DNA from: Micromonospora costi
Lineage (GTDB): Bacteria > Actinomycetota > Actinomycetes > Mycobacteriales > Micromonosporaceae
NCBI RefSeq assembly: GCF_003626655.1
Contig: NZ_RBAN01000001.1
Coordinates: forward strand, 558,001 to 622,000
Length of the DNA stretch: 64,000 nucleotides
Direction of reading: 5' to 3'
Positions 16,282-24,785 of the stretch are shown here, one piece after another. The notes under the pieces were generated by a model. The model was given only the letters and a program-made list of their open reading frames with translations. It had not been told where the DNA came from and did no database searches. The translations under genes were made by a program, and so were the position numbers. Position 1 is the stretch's first letter; each line of letters starts with the position of its first letter.

Positions 16282-16832
16282 GTGGCCGGGACGCCGAGGT
16301 CACGGCCTGGGCGCTGGCGGCCGGCAAGGGTGACCGGGACGCCGCGACCCGGTTCATCCAGGCGACCCAGCACCAGGTGTGGCGGTTCGTCGGCCACCTG
16401 ACGGGCCCCGGGGACGCCGACGACCTGACGCAGGAGACGTACCTGCGGGCGATGCGGTCGTTGCCGTCGTTCGCCGCACGCTCCTCGGCGCTGACGTGGC
16501 TGCTCGGCATCGCGCGCCGCGTCGTGGTCGACCACATCCGGGCCGCCACGTCCCGGCCGCGCACCGTCGCCCTGTCCGAGCGTCTGGACGTGCCGGACCG
16601 CGACGGCGGGTTCGAGGGCCTGGTCGCCCTGGAGCGGGTCCTGCTGACGATCGACCGCGACCGGCGGGAGGCGTTCGTCGCCACCCAGCTCGTCGGCTTG
16701 TCGTACGCGGAGGCGGCCGAGGTCTGCGGCTGCCCGATCGGCACGATCCGGTCCCGGGTCGCCCGGGCCCGGGAGGACCTGGTCGTCGCCCTGGGTGGTC
16801 GTGCCGCCTCCCTGCCCGGGCGGGCCGGTTGA
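16278..16832 (+). CDS. ECF RNA polymerase sigma factor
   Basis: 184 residues from GTG 16278 (ATG 16242 in frame would add 12). Region 2 reads [40 protein letters not shown], followed by [20 protein letters not shown]; region 4 reads [44 protein letters not shown]. It directs RNA polymerase to GGGAAC-N17-CGACTA promoters, two of which flank it. The downstream gene, 87 bases away, encodes a zinc-finger membrane anti-sigma factor. The regulated stress is unknown; histidine-rich loops in the partner suggest metal sensing as one option. Confidence 0.92.
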   Translation: MSGRDAEVTAWALAAGKGDRDAATRFIQATQHQVWRFVGHLTGPGDADDLTQETYLRAMRSLPSFAARSSALTWLLGIARRVVVDHIRAATSRPRTVALSERLDVPDRDGGFEGLVALERVLLTIDRDRREAFVATQLVGLSYAEAAEVCGCPIGTIRSRVARAREDLVVALGGRAASLPGRAG

Positions 16833-16883
16833 TCATCAGCGGGTCGTGACCAGCGGGAACGACGGGACCTCACGGAAAGTCGC

Positions 16884-16915
16884 GGGAACCGCAGGCCCCC
16901 GTCGGGCGACTACCG
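16884..16915 (+). promoter_or_regulatory. ECF promoter 2 (anti-sigma gene)
   Basis: GGGAAC (16884-16889), 17-base spacer, CGACTACCG (16907-16915). ATG 16920 is seven bases after CGACTA, so the anti-sigma transcript is probably leaderless. Near-identical to the promoter at 16163-16194. Confidence 0.75.
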
Positions 16916-16919
16916 TTAC

Positions 16920-17678
16920 ATGGAGTGCGAGCACTGGCGTGAGGTCCTGTCGGCGCAGCTCGACGGCGAGGAGACCCACGCGGAACGGGCCGGGGCCGAC
17001 GAGCACCTGAGCACGTGCGCCGACTGCCGACGGTGGCTCGACCGGGCCGCCGCGGTCACCCGCCGGGCACGCCTGTCCCTGGCGGCGCCCACCTCCGACC
17101 TGACCACCGCGATCCTGGCTGCCCTGCCGGCGCCCCGCGCCTCCCGGCGCCGCGCCCGGGTCGTCGTCGGACTGCGCGCCGTGCTGGGTCTCATCGGCGC
17201 CCTGCAACTGGCCCTCGGCCTCGCCCAGATCGGGCGGGGTCCGGGCGCCACCCACGACCACGCGGCGGGCGAGGGGATCCTCTCCGCCGGGCATCTCTGG
17301 CACGAGGCGGCCGCGTGGAACGTCGCGATCGGCGCCGGTTTCCTGTTCGTGGCCGCGCGCCGCACCCCGTCGACCGGCCTGCTGCCGATGCTGAGCGCGT
17401 TCGTCGGCACCCTCGTCCTGCTGTCGGTGAACGACCTCGTGACGGGCCGGGTCGAGCCGACCCGGCTGGTCAGCCACGCCTTCCTGCTCGCCGGATACGC
17501 GATCGTCGTCGCGCTGTCCCGTCCCCGGCTGCGCCCGGGTGGCCCTCCGAGCCACGGACGCGCGGACCGGCCCGGCTGGCGGCTGGACGCCGGGGACGAC
17601 CATCCGGCGCCGGCGCTGCGGGTGCTGCCCCCGCCGCATCCCGGCAGCGCCCGCACCACCGAGCGGCCCGCTGCGTGA
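16920..17678 (+). CDS. Zinc-finger transmembrane anti-sigma factor
   Basis: 252 residues. The N-terminal zf-HC2 domain carries H29-x3-C33-x2-C36 (EHLSTCADC), preceded by the sigma-binding helix MECEHWREVLSAQLDGEE. Four hydrophobic segments follow (near GLRAVLGLIGALQLALGLA, AAWNVAIGAGFLFVAA, LLPMLSAFVGTLVLLSV and HAFLLAGYAIVVAL), with histidines in an outer loop (THDHAAGEG, GHLWHEAA). It holds the upstream sigma factor inactive at the membrane until a signal releases it. It has its own copy of the ECF promoter, giving negative feedback. A Pro/Arg-rich cytoplasmic tail ends the protein. Confidence 0.88.
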   Translation: MECEHWREVLSAQLDGEETHAERAGADEHLSTCADCRRWLDRAAAVTRRARLSLAAPTSDLTTAILAALPAPRASRRRARVVVGLRAVLGLIGALQLALGLAQIGRGPGATHDHAAGEGILSAGHLWHEAAAWNVAIGAGFLFVAARRTPSTGLLPMLSAFVGTLVLLSVNDLVTGRVEPTRLVSHAFLLAGYAIVVALSRPRLRPGGPPSHGRADRPGWRLDAGDDHPAPALRVLPPPHPGSARTTERPAA

Positions 17679-17762
17679 CCGGGCCGTCCCGCGCCGCGGG
17701 TCGCCCGGTGTCGCGGCGGGCTGAATCCCGTCTCGCTCAGGGCCCGCCGGCCGCCACGGCCG

Positions 17763-18263
17763 CTACCAGTGCGGGCCGGTGCGCCAGTCGGCGACCCGCC
17801 ACCGGCCGTCGGCTTCGGGCAGCAGTCGCATGGACAGCGGCGCGGAGTCGCCGGCGGCCAGCCGGACCTGCCCACGCACCTCGGCGCGGAAGCCGCCGCC
17901 GGTGACGACGGTCGTGCCGTCGATCGTGTAGCCGGTCAGGGCCCGCTCGCCGCCGTGCCGCTCGGCGTACTCCGCCGGGTCGGTCCGCTCCCGCTGGTCG
18001 GCCGTGAGCATCCCGTACGCCACCGCGACGTCGCCCGCCACGAGCGCGTCCAGGTAGGCCGTCGCGGCCGCCTGAGCGGGACCCCGCGCCGCGAGCGCCC
18101 GCCGGACGGCGGAGGCCAGCCAGACGATCCCGCAACCGACCGCCACGGCGGCGACGCCGAGGGCCGCCCAGACCGACAGCCGCCTGGTGACGCAGCCCAG
18201 GCACGCCAGGATCAGCAGGCCGAACGCGAAAAGACCGGACATTCTGGCCGACCGTCCCGACAT
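17763..18263 (-). CDS. Small two-segment membrane protein of unknown function
   Basis: 166 residues from ATG 18263, chosen because TAGGCT (18272-18277) lies eight bases upstream in leaderless spacing; a longer frame exists but lacks support. Two hydrophobic segments (MSGLFAFGLLILACLGC and SVWAALGVAAVAVGCGIVWLA) precede an extracytoplasmic NTF2-like or DUF4878-like domain: AAATAYLDALVAGDVAVAYGMLTADQRERTDPAEYA, ending in RLLPEADGRWRVADW. I do not recognise a precise family. It is convergent with the anti-sigma gene. Confidence 0.6.
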   Translation of the reverse strand: MSGRSARMSGLFAFGLLILACLGCVTRRLSVWAALGVAAVAVGCGIVWLASAVRRALAARGPAQAAATAYLDALVAGDVAVAYGMLTADQRERTDPAEYAERHGGERALTGYTIDGTTVVTGGGFRAEVRGQVRLAAGDSAPLSMRLLPEADGRWRVADWRTGPHW

Positions 18264-18335
18264 GGGCCCAGAGCCTAGCGGGGTCGGCCGCCCGCCGCCC
18301 GCCCGTGCGCCACGCGGACCGTCCCGGGTCAGCTC

Positions 18336-18364
18336 TTGACCGCAGACAGTGATCCCCTTAGCTT
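18336..18364 (+). promoter_or_regulatory. Housekeeping-type promoter of the chitinase gene
   Basis: TTGACC (18336-18341), 17-base spacer, TAGCTT (18359-18364), 55 bases before the chitinase ATG. Good match to the vegetative sigma consensus. Confidence 0.65.
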
Positions 18365-18418
18365 CATCGATCAGAAAGGTCTCTTTACTAATTCCGCTCA
18401 TCCCTCGTGGGAGTGCCG

Positions 18419-19759
18419 ATGCGACCGTTCCGTCACCGCCGTCTCACCGCTCTCGTCGCCCTGGCGACCCTCCTCGTCACCGCCGCGCCACCCACCGCCG
18501 CGAGCGCCGGCGGCGCCGACCGCCGCGCCGGTTACCTCCGGGTCGGCTACTTCACCCAGTGGGGCATCTACGACCGGGCGTTCCCCGTCAAGAAGCTCGA
18601 CACCTCCGGTGCGGCGAGCCGCCTCACCCACGTCAACTACGCCTTCGGCAACGTCAGCGAGGACGGCCGCTGCTATGTGGACGGCGGGCCGGGCGAGGGC
18701 GACGCCTGGGCCGACTACCAGCGGCCCGTCCCGGCCGAGGAGAGCGTGGACGGGGTCGCCGACGCCTGGGGCGAGCCGCTCAACGGCAACCTCGGCCAGC
18801 TCGCCAAGCTCAAGGCCCGGCATCCCGACCTCAAGGTGCTGATCTCGCTGGGAGGTTGGAGCTGGTCGACGTACTTCTCGAACGCCGCACGCACCGACGC
18901 GTCCCGCAAGGCGTTCGTCGCCTCCTGCATCGACCTCTACCTGAAGGGCAACCTCCCGGTCCTGGACGGCGGCAGCGGCGGCCCGGGCTCGGCCGCCGGG
19001 GTCTTCGACGGCATCGACCTGGACTGGGAGTGGCCGAACTGGCCGGGTGAGCCGGGCAACGTGGTCCGGCCGGAGGACCGGGAGAACTTCACCAAGCTGC
19101 TCGCCGAGTTCCGCCGGCAGCTCGACGCGTACGGCCGGACGACCCGCACGCACTACGCGCTCACCGCCTTCCTGCCGGCCAACCCGGCGGCCATGGACGC
19201 CGGGTACGAGGGGCGGAAGATCTTCCGGTACCTCGACTTCGCCACCGTGCAGGGCTACGACTTCCACGGCTCCTGGGACGCGGTGACCAACCAGCAGTCG
19301 GCGCTGCGGGTGCCCGCCGGGGCGCCCGACGACCCGGACTTCTCCGCCGAGGTGGCCGTCGACGGCTGGATCGCCCGCGGGGCGCCGCGCGGGAAGCTGG
19401 TCCTCGGCATCCCCTACTACGGCCGGGGTTGGACCGGCGTCACCGGCGGCGGGAACGGCCTGTTCAAGCCCGCGACCGGGCCCGCTCCGGCCACCTTCGA
19501 GGCCGGGTACGAGGACTACCGGAAGCTCAAGACGCTGGCCGGCAACGGCTTCGCCGTCCACCGCGACCTCCTCTCCGGGCACGCCTGGTTGTTCGACGGC
19601 ACGACGTTCTGGACGTACGACGATCCGGCGGTCGTGCTGCAGAAGACGCTGTACATCCGGCGGGCCGGCCTCGGCGGGGCGATGGCCTGGTCGTTGGACG
19701 GCGACGACGACAACGCGACGCTCACCAGGACGATGAGCCTGGGGCTCGGGAGGCCGTAA
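18419..19759 (+). CDS. Secreted GH18 chitinase
   Basis: 446 residues from ATG 18419 (GGGAG five bases upstream). A Sec signal peptide (HRRLTALVALATLLVTAAPPTAASA) is followed by a TIM-barrel GH18 domain: VGYFTQWGIYDR, SLGGWSWS, and the catalytic D197-G-I-D200-L-D202-W-E204 with E204 as the acid. YDFHGSWD and MAWSLDGDD are later substrate-binding strands. It cleaves beta-1,4-GlcNAc bonds of chitin outside the cell, with a substrate-assisted mechanism. No carbohydrate-binding module is seen. It is monocistronic, followed by a palindromic element. Confidence 0.95.
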   Translation: MRPFRHRRLTALVALATLLVTAAPPTAASAGGADRRAGYLRVGYFTQWGIYDRAFPVKKLDTSGAASRLTHVNYAFGNVSEDGRCYVDGGPGEGDAWADYQRPVPAEESVDGVADAWGEPLNGNLGQLAKLKARHPDLKVLISLGGWSWSTYFSNAARTDASRKAFVASCIDLYLKGNLPVLDGGSGGPGSAAGVFDGIDLDWEWPNWPGEPGNVVRPEDRENFTKLLAEFRRQLDAYGRTTRTHYALTAFLPANPAAMDAGYEGRKIFRYLDFATVQGYDFHGSWDAVTNQQSALRVPAGAPDDPDFSAEVAVDGWIARGAPRGKLVLGIPYYGRGWTGVTGGGNGLFKPATGPAPATFEAGYEDYRKLKTLAGNGFAVHRDLLSGHAWLFDGTTFWTYDDPAVVLQKTLYIRRAGLGGAMAWSLDGDDDNATLTRTMSLGLGRP

Positions 19760-19775
19760 GCCCCTCTCCCCCGGC

Positions 19776-19850
19776 GTCGATCATGCAGTTGTGGTGGGGT
19801 GCAAACCCGACGAAGACGCATGTCTCCGGCACCACACGTGCATGATCGAC
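19776..19850 (+). repeat. Family II intergenic palindrome, copy B
   Basis: Arms GTCGATCATGCA (19776-19787) and TGCATGATCGAC (19839-19850) are perfect complements, with further pairing of TGTGGTG (19790-19796) and CACCACA inside and of GC-rich flanks outside. Compared with copy A the CTTGCA/TGCAAG arms are CATGCA/TGCATG, a change made on both sides. Confidence 0.8.
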
Positions 19851-19881
19851 GGCCGGGGCGAGGCCCCCTATGATCCGGCGT

Positions 19882-20514
19882 ATGGCTCTGCTGCACCGTG
19901 CGGACGTACGCCCCTCGAAGATCGAACTGCTGGCCGCCTGGCTGCCCGAGCGCTCCTGGTTCCAGGGCGAGGCCGGCGCCGACCTGGCGCGCGTCGCGGC
20001 GTACCGCTTCGACGACCCGGCCGGCGAGGTCGGGATCGAGACCATGCTGGTGCGCGCGGGGTCCGGACCGGTCCACCAGGTGCCGCTGACCTACCGCGCC
20101 GCGCCGCTGGACGCCGCCGAGGCGTGGCTCGTCGGCACCTGCGAGCACTCGGTGCTGGGCCGGCGCTGGGTGTACGACGCCTGCGCCGACCCCGTGTACG
20201 CGGCGGCGCTGGCGCAGGCCGTGCTCGCCGGCACGGGCCAGGCCGAGGAGTACTTCGAGGTGGACGGCCGGCGGGAGTACCGGGCGCCGAGCATGGCGAT
20301 CGGCACCGACGGCGCCCAGCCGGTCGACGTCCCGCCCGTCGGCGCCGTCGACCGGGTCGAGGACGGCGACCCGACCCGCATCGCCGCCGGCCCCGTCGAC
20401 CTGACCGTGGTACGCCGGCTGGGCGAGCAGGTGATCCTGCCGGGGCACCGGCTCACCGGATCGTGGGAGGGCCAGGCCAGCGCGCTGCCGCTGGCGTACG
20501 CCACGCTCCGCTGA
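19882..20514 (+). CDS. Maltokinase N-terminal cap-like domain protein
   Basis: 210 residues from ATG 19882; TATGAT (19869-19874) is seven bases upstream, giving a probable leaderless start. The pattern LLHRADVRPSKIELLAAWLPERSWFQGE, HQVPLTYRAAPLDAAEAWLVGTCEHSVLGRRWVYDAC and VTVVRRLGEQ-like end matches the cap domain found before maltokinase in some proteins and as a free-standing protein in actinobacteria. No kinase domain is present, so a catalytic role is not supported; it may bind sugar or nucleotide. Its neighbours are a chitinase and a lipase, without obvious operon links. Confidence 0.65.
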   Translation: MALLHRADVRPSKIELLAAWLPERSWFQGEAGADLARVAAYRFDDPAGEVGIETMLVRAGSGPVHQVPLTYRAAPLDAAEAWLVGTCEHSVLGRRWVYDACADPVYAAALAQAVLAGTGQAEEYFEVDGRREYRAPSMAIGTDGAQPVDVPPVGAVDRVEDGDPTRIAAGPVDLTVVRRLGEQVILPGHRLTGSWEGQASALPLAYATLR

Positions 20515-20621
20515 CGTTCCGGGGGCACCGGCCCCGGGGAGGGTGTGGACCAGCGGCCATCGGCCTGAGACGATACTTGCGCTATCAGTGCAGAAATGTG
20601 TCCGCCACTTCCGGAGGATCG

Positions 20622-21953
20622 ATGCGCACGTCTCGTCGAAGGCTGCTCGCCCTGCTGGTGGGGGGCGCACTCGCGGCCGGCCTGTCCGTCACCGCCGTTC
20701 CGTCCCCCGCCGGGGCGTCCCCCGCCCAGCCGTCGTACCGGCCGGTGATCTTCGTGCACGGCAGCGCCGGCTCGGCGTCGCAGTTCCAGACCCAGGCCAA
20801 GCGCCTGGCCAGCAACGGCTACCCGATCGACATCATCGAGGCGCACGAGTACGACTCGCCGAACGTCGCCACGATCCTGCCCCAGATCTACGCGGGGCTC
20901 GACGCGCGGATCTCCCGGCTGCTGGCGGCGACCGGCGCCGACGGGGTGGACCTGCTCGGGCACTCCCTCGGCACGTTCGTCGTGCAGGGCTACCTCACCA
21001 GTTCGCCCGCGCGGGCGGCACGGGTCGCGCACTACGTCAACCTCGACGGGCGCACCGCGGCGTCGCCTCCCGGTGGCGTGCCCACGCTCGCCATCTGGGG
21101 CGAGGGCGACCCGGCCCGGGCCATCGTGGGCGCGAGGAACGTCCACTTCCCGGACCAGTCCCACACGCAGACGGTGTCCTCACGGGAGTCGTTTGACGAG
21201 ATCTTCCGGTTCCTGCGGGGCGCCGCGCCGCGCACGACGCAGATCGTGCCCCAGATCCTGGGCACCGCCCGGGTCTCCGGCCGAGCGGTGCTCTTCCCGA
21301 GCAACGCGGGCGTCACCGACGCGACGCTCGAGGTCTGGCCGGTCAACCCGCTGACCGGGGGCCGCCTGACACACCGGCCCGCGCACCGGGTGCCCCTGAC
21401 CGGCGACGGCTCGTTCGGTCCGTTCCCGGTGCTCGCCACGGCCCGCTACGAGTTCGCGGTCGTCCGCGCCGGGGCGGCGACCCACCACTTCTACTTCGCG
21501 CCGTTCCTGCGGTCCGACTCGTTCGTGCGACTGCTCACCAGCCCGCCCGGCGAGGGCCTCGGCGCGCTCGTGGACACCAGCGACCGGCACACGGCGCTGA
21601 CCATCCAGCGCCAGAAGGAGTGGTGGGGCGACCAGGGCGAGGCCGGTGACAAGCTCTGGATCAACGGCCGCAGCGTCCTGAACGCGGCGAACACGCCCCG
21701 CGCCAAGAGGGCCATCGCCATCTTCGCGTTCGACGACGGCAGCGACCGCGTCACCGACCTCAGCGCCCCGCTGCCGGAGTTCTTCGCGCAGACCTTCATC
21801 ACCGGCATGGACGTGTTCATCCCGGCCGCACCGGCGCACCTCGGTCTCGTGTCGATCGCGGTCGGTCACCGCGGCGGCGGGCTCGACGTGCTCACGGTGC
21901 CGAACTGGCGGTCCAGCGAGCACCGCGTGACGGTGAACGTCGACGACGCCTGA
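20622..21953 (+). CDS. Secreted alpha/beta hydrolase (lipase) with C-terminal beta domain
   Basis: 443 residues from ATG 20622 (GGAGG close upstream). A Sec signal peptide precedes an alpha/beta hydrolase domain: VIFVHGSAGSASQF for the oxyanion region, then G113-H-S115-L-G117 as the nucleophile elbow and PDQSHTQ with the likely catalytic His. From about residue 205 a beta-rich domain follows, resembling the C-terminal domain of the Archaeoglobus AF_1763 lipase. It probably cleaves lipid or ester substrates outside the cell. Its TGA adjoins the convergent GHL10 stop with no gap. Confidence 0.85.
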   Translation: MRTSRRRLLALLVGGALAAGLSVTAVPSPAGASPAQPSYRPVIFVHGSAGSASQFQTQAKRLASNGYPIDIIEAHEYDSPNVATILPQIYAGLDARISRLLAATGADGVDLLGHSLGTFVVQGYLTSSPARAARVAHYVNLDGRTAASPPGGVPTLAIWGEGDPARAIVGARNVHFPDQSHTQTVSSRESFDEIFRFLRGAAPRTTQIVPQILGTARVSGRAVLFPSNAGVTDATLEVWPVNPLTGGRLTHRPAHRVPLTGDGSFGPFPVLATARYEFAVVRAGAATHHFYFAPFLRSDSFVRLLTSPPGEGLGALVDTSDRHTALTIQRQKEWWGDQGEAGDKLWINGRSVLNAANTPRAKRAIAIFAFDDGSDRVTDLSAPLPEFFAQTFITGMDVFIPAAPAHLGLVSIAVGHRGGGLDVLTVPNWRSSEHRVTVNVDDA

Positions 21954-21960
21954 TCAGGCG
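21947..21960. other. Palindrome spanning two convergent stop codons
   Basis: The perfect 14-bp palindrome CGCCTGATCAGGCG contains the TGA of the lipase gene and, on the other strand, the TGA of the GHL10 gene, with zero intergenic bases. Confidence 0.7.
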
Positions 21961-23615
21961 ACCGACACGGGTGCGCTGAGCCCGCCCTCGTTCCCGCTGC
22001 GGTCCAACCCGGACACGCAGTACGAGACGGGGCCGTCCGCCGGTGCCGCGCGGTCGACCCAGCCCGCCTCCCGGGTGGTCCCGACGAGGCGGGCGGCGTC
22101 GCCGTCCACCCGGTAGACGGCGAAGCTCGTGGCGCCGGTCGCCGGCCAGCTCAACGCCACCCCGCCGGCCTCGACGCTCCGCGCGGCGGTCACGGTCGGC
22201 GCGGCCGGCGGCGCCGCCGGGAGCTGCGCCATCACGGGCACCAGCGCCGGGGCGGCGTAGTGCGCCCGGCTGTACCGGCTGACCGCTCCCAGCCGGTCGG
22301 CACGCACCTGCCTGGCACTGAAGTGCACGCTGCCGTCCACGCCGTGCCGGCGGTTGAGGGCGAGCTGGCGATCCAGCTCGCCGGGGTCGCGCCAGGCCCC
22401 CCGCTCGCCCACCCGGTAGTCGGCCTGACCGATGTAGAGCTGCACCCGGGTGCCGCGCACCGTGGCCGCCCACCACGGCAGCAGCTTCGCGTAGTCGGCC
22501 TTGTCGAACCCGATGTGCCAGTACAGCTGCGGCACGACGTAGTCCAGCCACTGCTTCCGTACCCACAGCCGGGTGTCGGCGTAGATGTCGTCGTAGCTCT
22601 GAAGGCCGGCCGTCGGTGAGCCGGCCGGGTCGGTGCGCTTGTTGCGCCAGATGCCGAACGGGCTGATGCCGAACTTCACCCACGGCTTCGTCGCCTTGAT
22701 CCGCTCACTCATCTCGCGGACCAGCGTGTTCACGTTGTCCCGGCGCCAGGCGTGCCGGTCGGTGAACCCCCGCCCGTGCCGGGCGTACGCCGCGCCGTCC
22801 GGGAAGTCCTGCCCGGCCTCGGGGTACGGGTAGAAGAAGTCGTCGAAGTGCACGCCGTCGACGTCGTACCGCTGGACCACCTCCAGCATCGAGTCCTCGA
22901 CGAACCGGCGCGCCTCCGGGATGCCGGGGTTGAAGTAGAGCCGGCTGCCGGGCCGGTCGGCACTGGGGTAGGTCACCGCCCACTCGGGGCGCCGCCGCAG
23001 CGGATGGTCCGGCGCGAGCCGGTCCAACTTCGGGCCCGGTCCTCCCACCGACGCCGGCTGGCCACCCCGGTAGGGGTTGAACCAGGCGTGGAACTCCAGG
23101 TTGCGGGCGTGCGCCTCGGCGACCATGAAGGCCAACGGGTCCCAGCCCGGGTCGCGGCCGTCGCGGCGGCCGGTCAACCACTCCGACCACGGCGCCCGCT
23201 CCGACGGCCAGAGCGCGTCGCCGCTCGGCCGCACGTGCACGAAGACCGCGTTGTGGTTGCGCCGCACGGCGAGGTCCAGCCAGGCGCGGAACTCGGCCCG
23301 CACCGTCTCGGCCGGCAGGCCGGGGCGGCTCGGCCAGTCGATGTTGTTGACCGTGGTGATCCACATGCCGCGCAACTCGCGGGACGCCGTGACCGTCCGG
23401 CCGGCGCACGCGGACGTGCCGCCCACCGGGGCGGCCCCGCTCGCCGCCTCGGGGACCGGGGCGTCGCCGCGTCCGGGAGCGTGGTCGTCGCCGGCGACCC
23501 GGTACAAGGACCACGCGCCGCCGGAGAGGGCGACGGCGAGCGCGGCGAGCACCGCGACGAGCAGGTGGGTACGACGCCGGACGGCGGCGGGCGCGGACGG
23601 GATGACGGCGGGCAC
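21954..23615 (-). CDS. GHL10 (DUF187) family glycoside hydrolase-like protein
   Basis: 553 residues. A signal-anchor (HLLVAVLAALAVALSGGAWSLY) precedes a GHL10/DUF187 TIM-barrel: RELRGMWITTVNNIDWPS, VFVHVRPSGDALWPS, VDGVHFDDFFYPYPEAG with acidic residues in the active-site region, and YVVPQLYWHIGFDKADY. A C-terminal fibronectin-III-like domain (about 465-553, PTVTAARSVEAGGVALSWPATG) follows. Relatives (YngK type) are exported and thought to act on peptidoglycan or other glycans; activity is not proved for most. It lies 62 bases downstream of the thioredoxin-like lipoprotein gene on the same strand. Confidence 0.9.
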   Translation of the reverse strand: MPAVIPSAPAAVRRRTHLLVAVLAALAVALSGGAWSLYRVAGDDHAPGRGDAPVPEAASGAAPVGGTSACAGRTVTASRELRGMWITTVNNIDWPSRPGLPAETVRAEFRAWLDLAVRRNHNAVFVHVRPSGDALWPSERAPWSEWLTGRRDGRDPGWDPLAFMVAEAHARNLEFHAWFNPYRGGQPASVGGPGPKLDRLAPDHPLRRRPEWAVTYPSADRPGSRLYFNPGIPEARRFVEDSMLEVVQRYDVDGVHFDDFFYPYPEAGQDFPDGAAYARHGRGFTDRHAWRRDNVNTLVREMSERIKATKPWVKFGISPFGIWRNKRTDPAGSPTAGLQSYDDIYADTRLWVRKQWLDYVVPQLYWHIGFDKADYAKLLPWWAATVRGTRVQLYIGQADYRVGERGAWRDPGELDRQLALNRRHGVDGSVHFSARQVRADRLGAVSRYSRAHYAAPALVPVMAQLPAAPPAAPTVTAARSVEAGGVALSWPATGATSFAVYRVDGDAARLVGTTREAGWVDRAAPADGPVSYCVSGLDRSGNEGGLSAPVSVA

Positions 23616-23677
23616 CGGCCCAGTCTGCCGAGCCTCGCGCGCCGGTTGAACCCTCCGGGCCGTTCCTTAACGTTCCG

Positions 23678-24277
23678 CTAAGCCAGCACCAGCTCGCGCA
23701 GCTGCGCGTCGAGCGCGGCCGCGTCCACGCCGCCGGGCCAGCCCCGCAGCAGCGCGCCGCCCTTCGCGACGAGCACCACGGCCGGGGGTTCGCGGACCGC
23801 GTACGACTGCCAGATCGCGCCGTCGTCGTCGACCACGACCGGGTACTCGACCCGGTGCGCCCGCAGGTACCGCTGCACGTCCTCGGGTGTGTCCTCGGTG
23901 ACCACCCCGACGAACGCGACCGCGTCGCGGTGCGTGCGGGCCAGCTCGCTGAGGGCGTCCTGGCGCTGCTCGCAGGGGCCGCACCACGAGCTGAAGAAGA
24001 CCAGCACGACCGGGCGGGCGGCCCACAGGTCGGCGAGGGCCAGGGTGCTTCCGTCGGTGAGGGTGCCGGTGACGGCCGGCGCCCCGGGGGCACCGGAGGG
24101 AGCCGGGCGCAACGCCAGCCCCGCGGGCGCCGGGCCGGGCAGGGCCGAGGCCCCGCCGGCGATCGGCGCCGGGGAGGCCGGGACGTCCTCGTCGTCGGAG
24201 CAGGCGGCGGTCGAGGCGAGGACGCCGGCCAGGGCGAGCGCGGCGGCGGCCAGCCGGACGGCACGGCGGCGGGTCAC
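23678..24277 (-). CDS. TlpA/ResA-like thioredoxin lipoprotein
   Basis: 199 residues from GTG 24277, which overlaps the TGA of the preceding gene as GTGA. A lipoprotein signal with lipobox LASTAAC (C26) is followed by a Pro/Ala linker and a TlpA-like thioredoxin domain: VVLVFFSSWCGPCEQR with the C99-G-P-C102 redox pair, and the cis-Pro segment REPPAVVLV. It reduces or shuffles disulfides on exported proteins, for example cytochrome maturation factors, although none lie nearby. A longer upstream frame is discarded because it overlaps the neighbour throughout. Confidence 0.9.
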   Translation of the reverse strand: MTRRRAVRLAAAALALAGVLASTAACSDDEDVPASPAPIAGGASALPGPAPAGLALRPAPSGAPGAPAVTGTLTDGSTLALADLWAARPVVLVFFSSWCGPCEQRQDALSELARTHRDAVAFVGVVTEDTPEDVQRYLRAHRVEYPVVVDDDGAIWQSYAVREPPAVVLVAKGGALLRGWPGGVDAAALDAQLRELVLA

Positions 24278-24705
24278 GACGGCACCACCGCCACCAGCGC
24301 CGGTCCCTCGCTGTCGTTCGGGGTGAGGGCGATCGGCGGGTGCCCGTCGACCACGAGGCGGTAGGCGTCCCGCGTGGCCACCGTGACGGGCACCGCGAAC
24401 TCGCAGTACGTCGGCACGCGCTCCACCTCCAGGTCCTCCTCGAACGTCGCCACGGACGTGCCCGACGGTAGCGCGCCCTCGGCGAGGGTCCGACCGTCGC
24501 CGTCGATCACCTGGAACGGCGCCCGGTTGTGGAAGTGCGTGTACGGGCCGGTTCCCGCGCACTCGACACCCTCCGGCCGGATGTTGATGTCGCGGACGAG
24601 CACCCGCACGGTCGTCGTCGAACGGGTCTCCTCGGCGTCATCGCACGCGGTCAGCGCGCCGGCGAGCAGCGGCGGCAGTGACAGCACCGCCAGCAGGCGC
24701 CGCAT
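24274..24705 (-). CDS. Small lipoprotein of unknown function
   Basis: 143 residues from ATG 24705, with GGGAGG six bases upstream. The signal peptide ends in lipobox ALTAC (C21). The mature part is a beta-rich domain with two cysteines (VECAGTG and PTYCEFAV) that could form a disulfide, fitting the thioredoxin-like lipoprotein translationally coupled downstream. I do not recognise a family. TPYTHFHN-like and APFQVIDGDGRTLAEGALPSG segments suggest an immunoglobulin-like or FixH-like sandwich, but that is only a guess. Confidence 0.75.
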   Translation of the reverse strand: MRRLLAVLSLPPLLAGALTACDDAEETRSTTTVRVLVRDINIRPEGVECAGTGPYTHFHNRAPFQVIDGDGRTLAEGALPSGTSVATFEEDLEVERVPTYCEFAVPVTVATRDAYRLVVDGHPPIALTPNDSEGPALVAVVPS

Positions 24706-24731
24706 GTGTCCTCCCAGATTGTCAGGGGTGC

Positions 24732-24770
24732 GTCCGGGGCGGCGGCCAGCGTGTGGCCACCGCCCCGGAC
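24732..24770 (-). terminator. Hairpin terminator after the M6 protease gene
   Basis: Arms GTCCGGGGCGG (24732-24742) and CCGCCCCGGAC (24760-24770) with an inner GGCCA/TGGCC pairing, starting 16 bases after the M6 stop on the minus strand. There is no U-tract, as is common in high-GC actinomycetes. Confidence 0.7.
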
Positions 24771-24785
24771 CGTGCTGCCGTTCGC

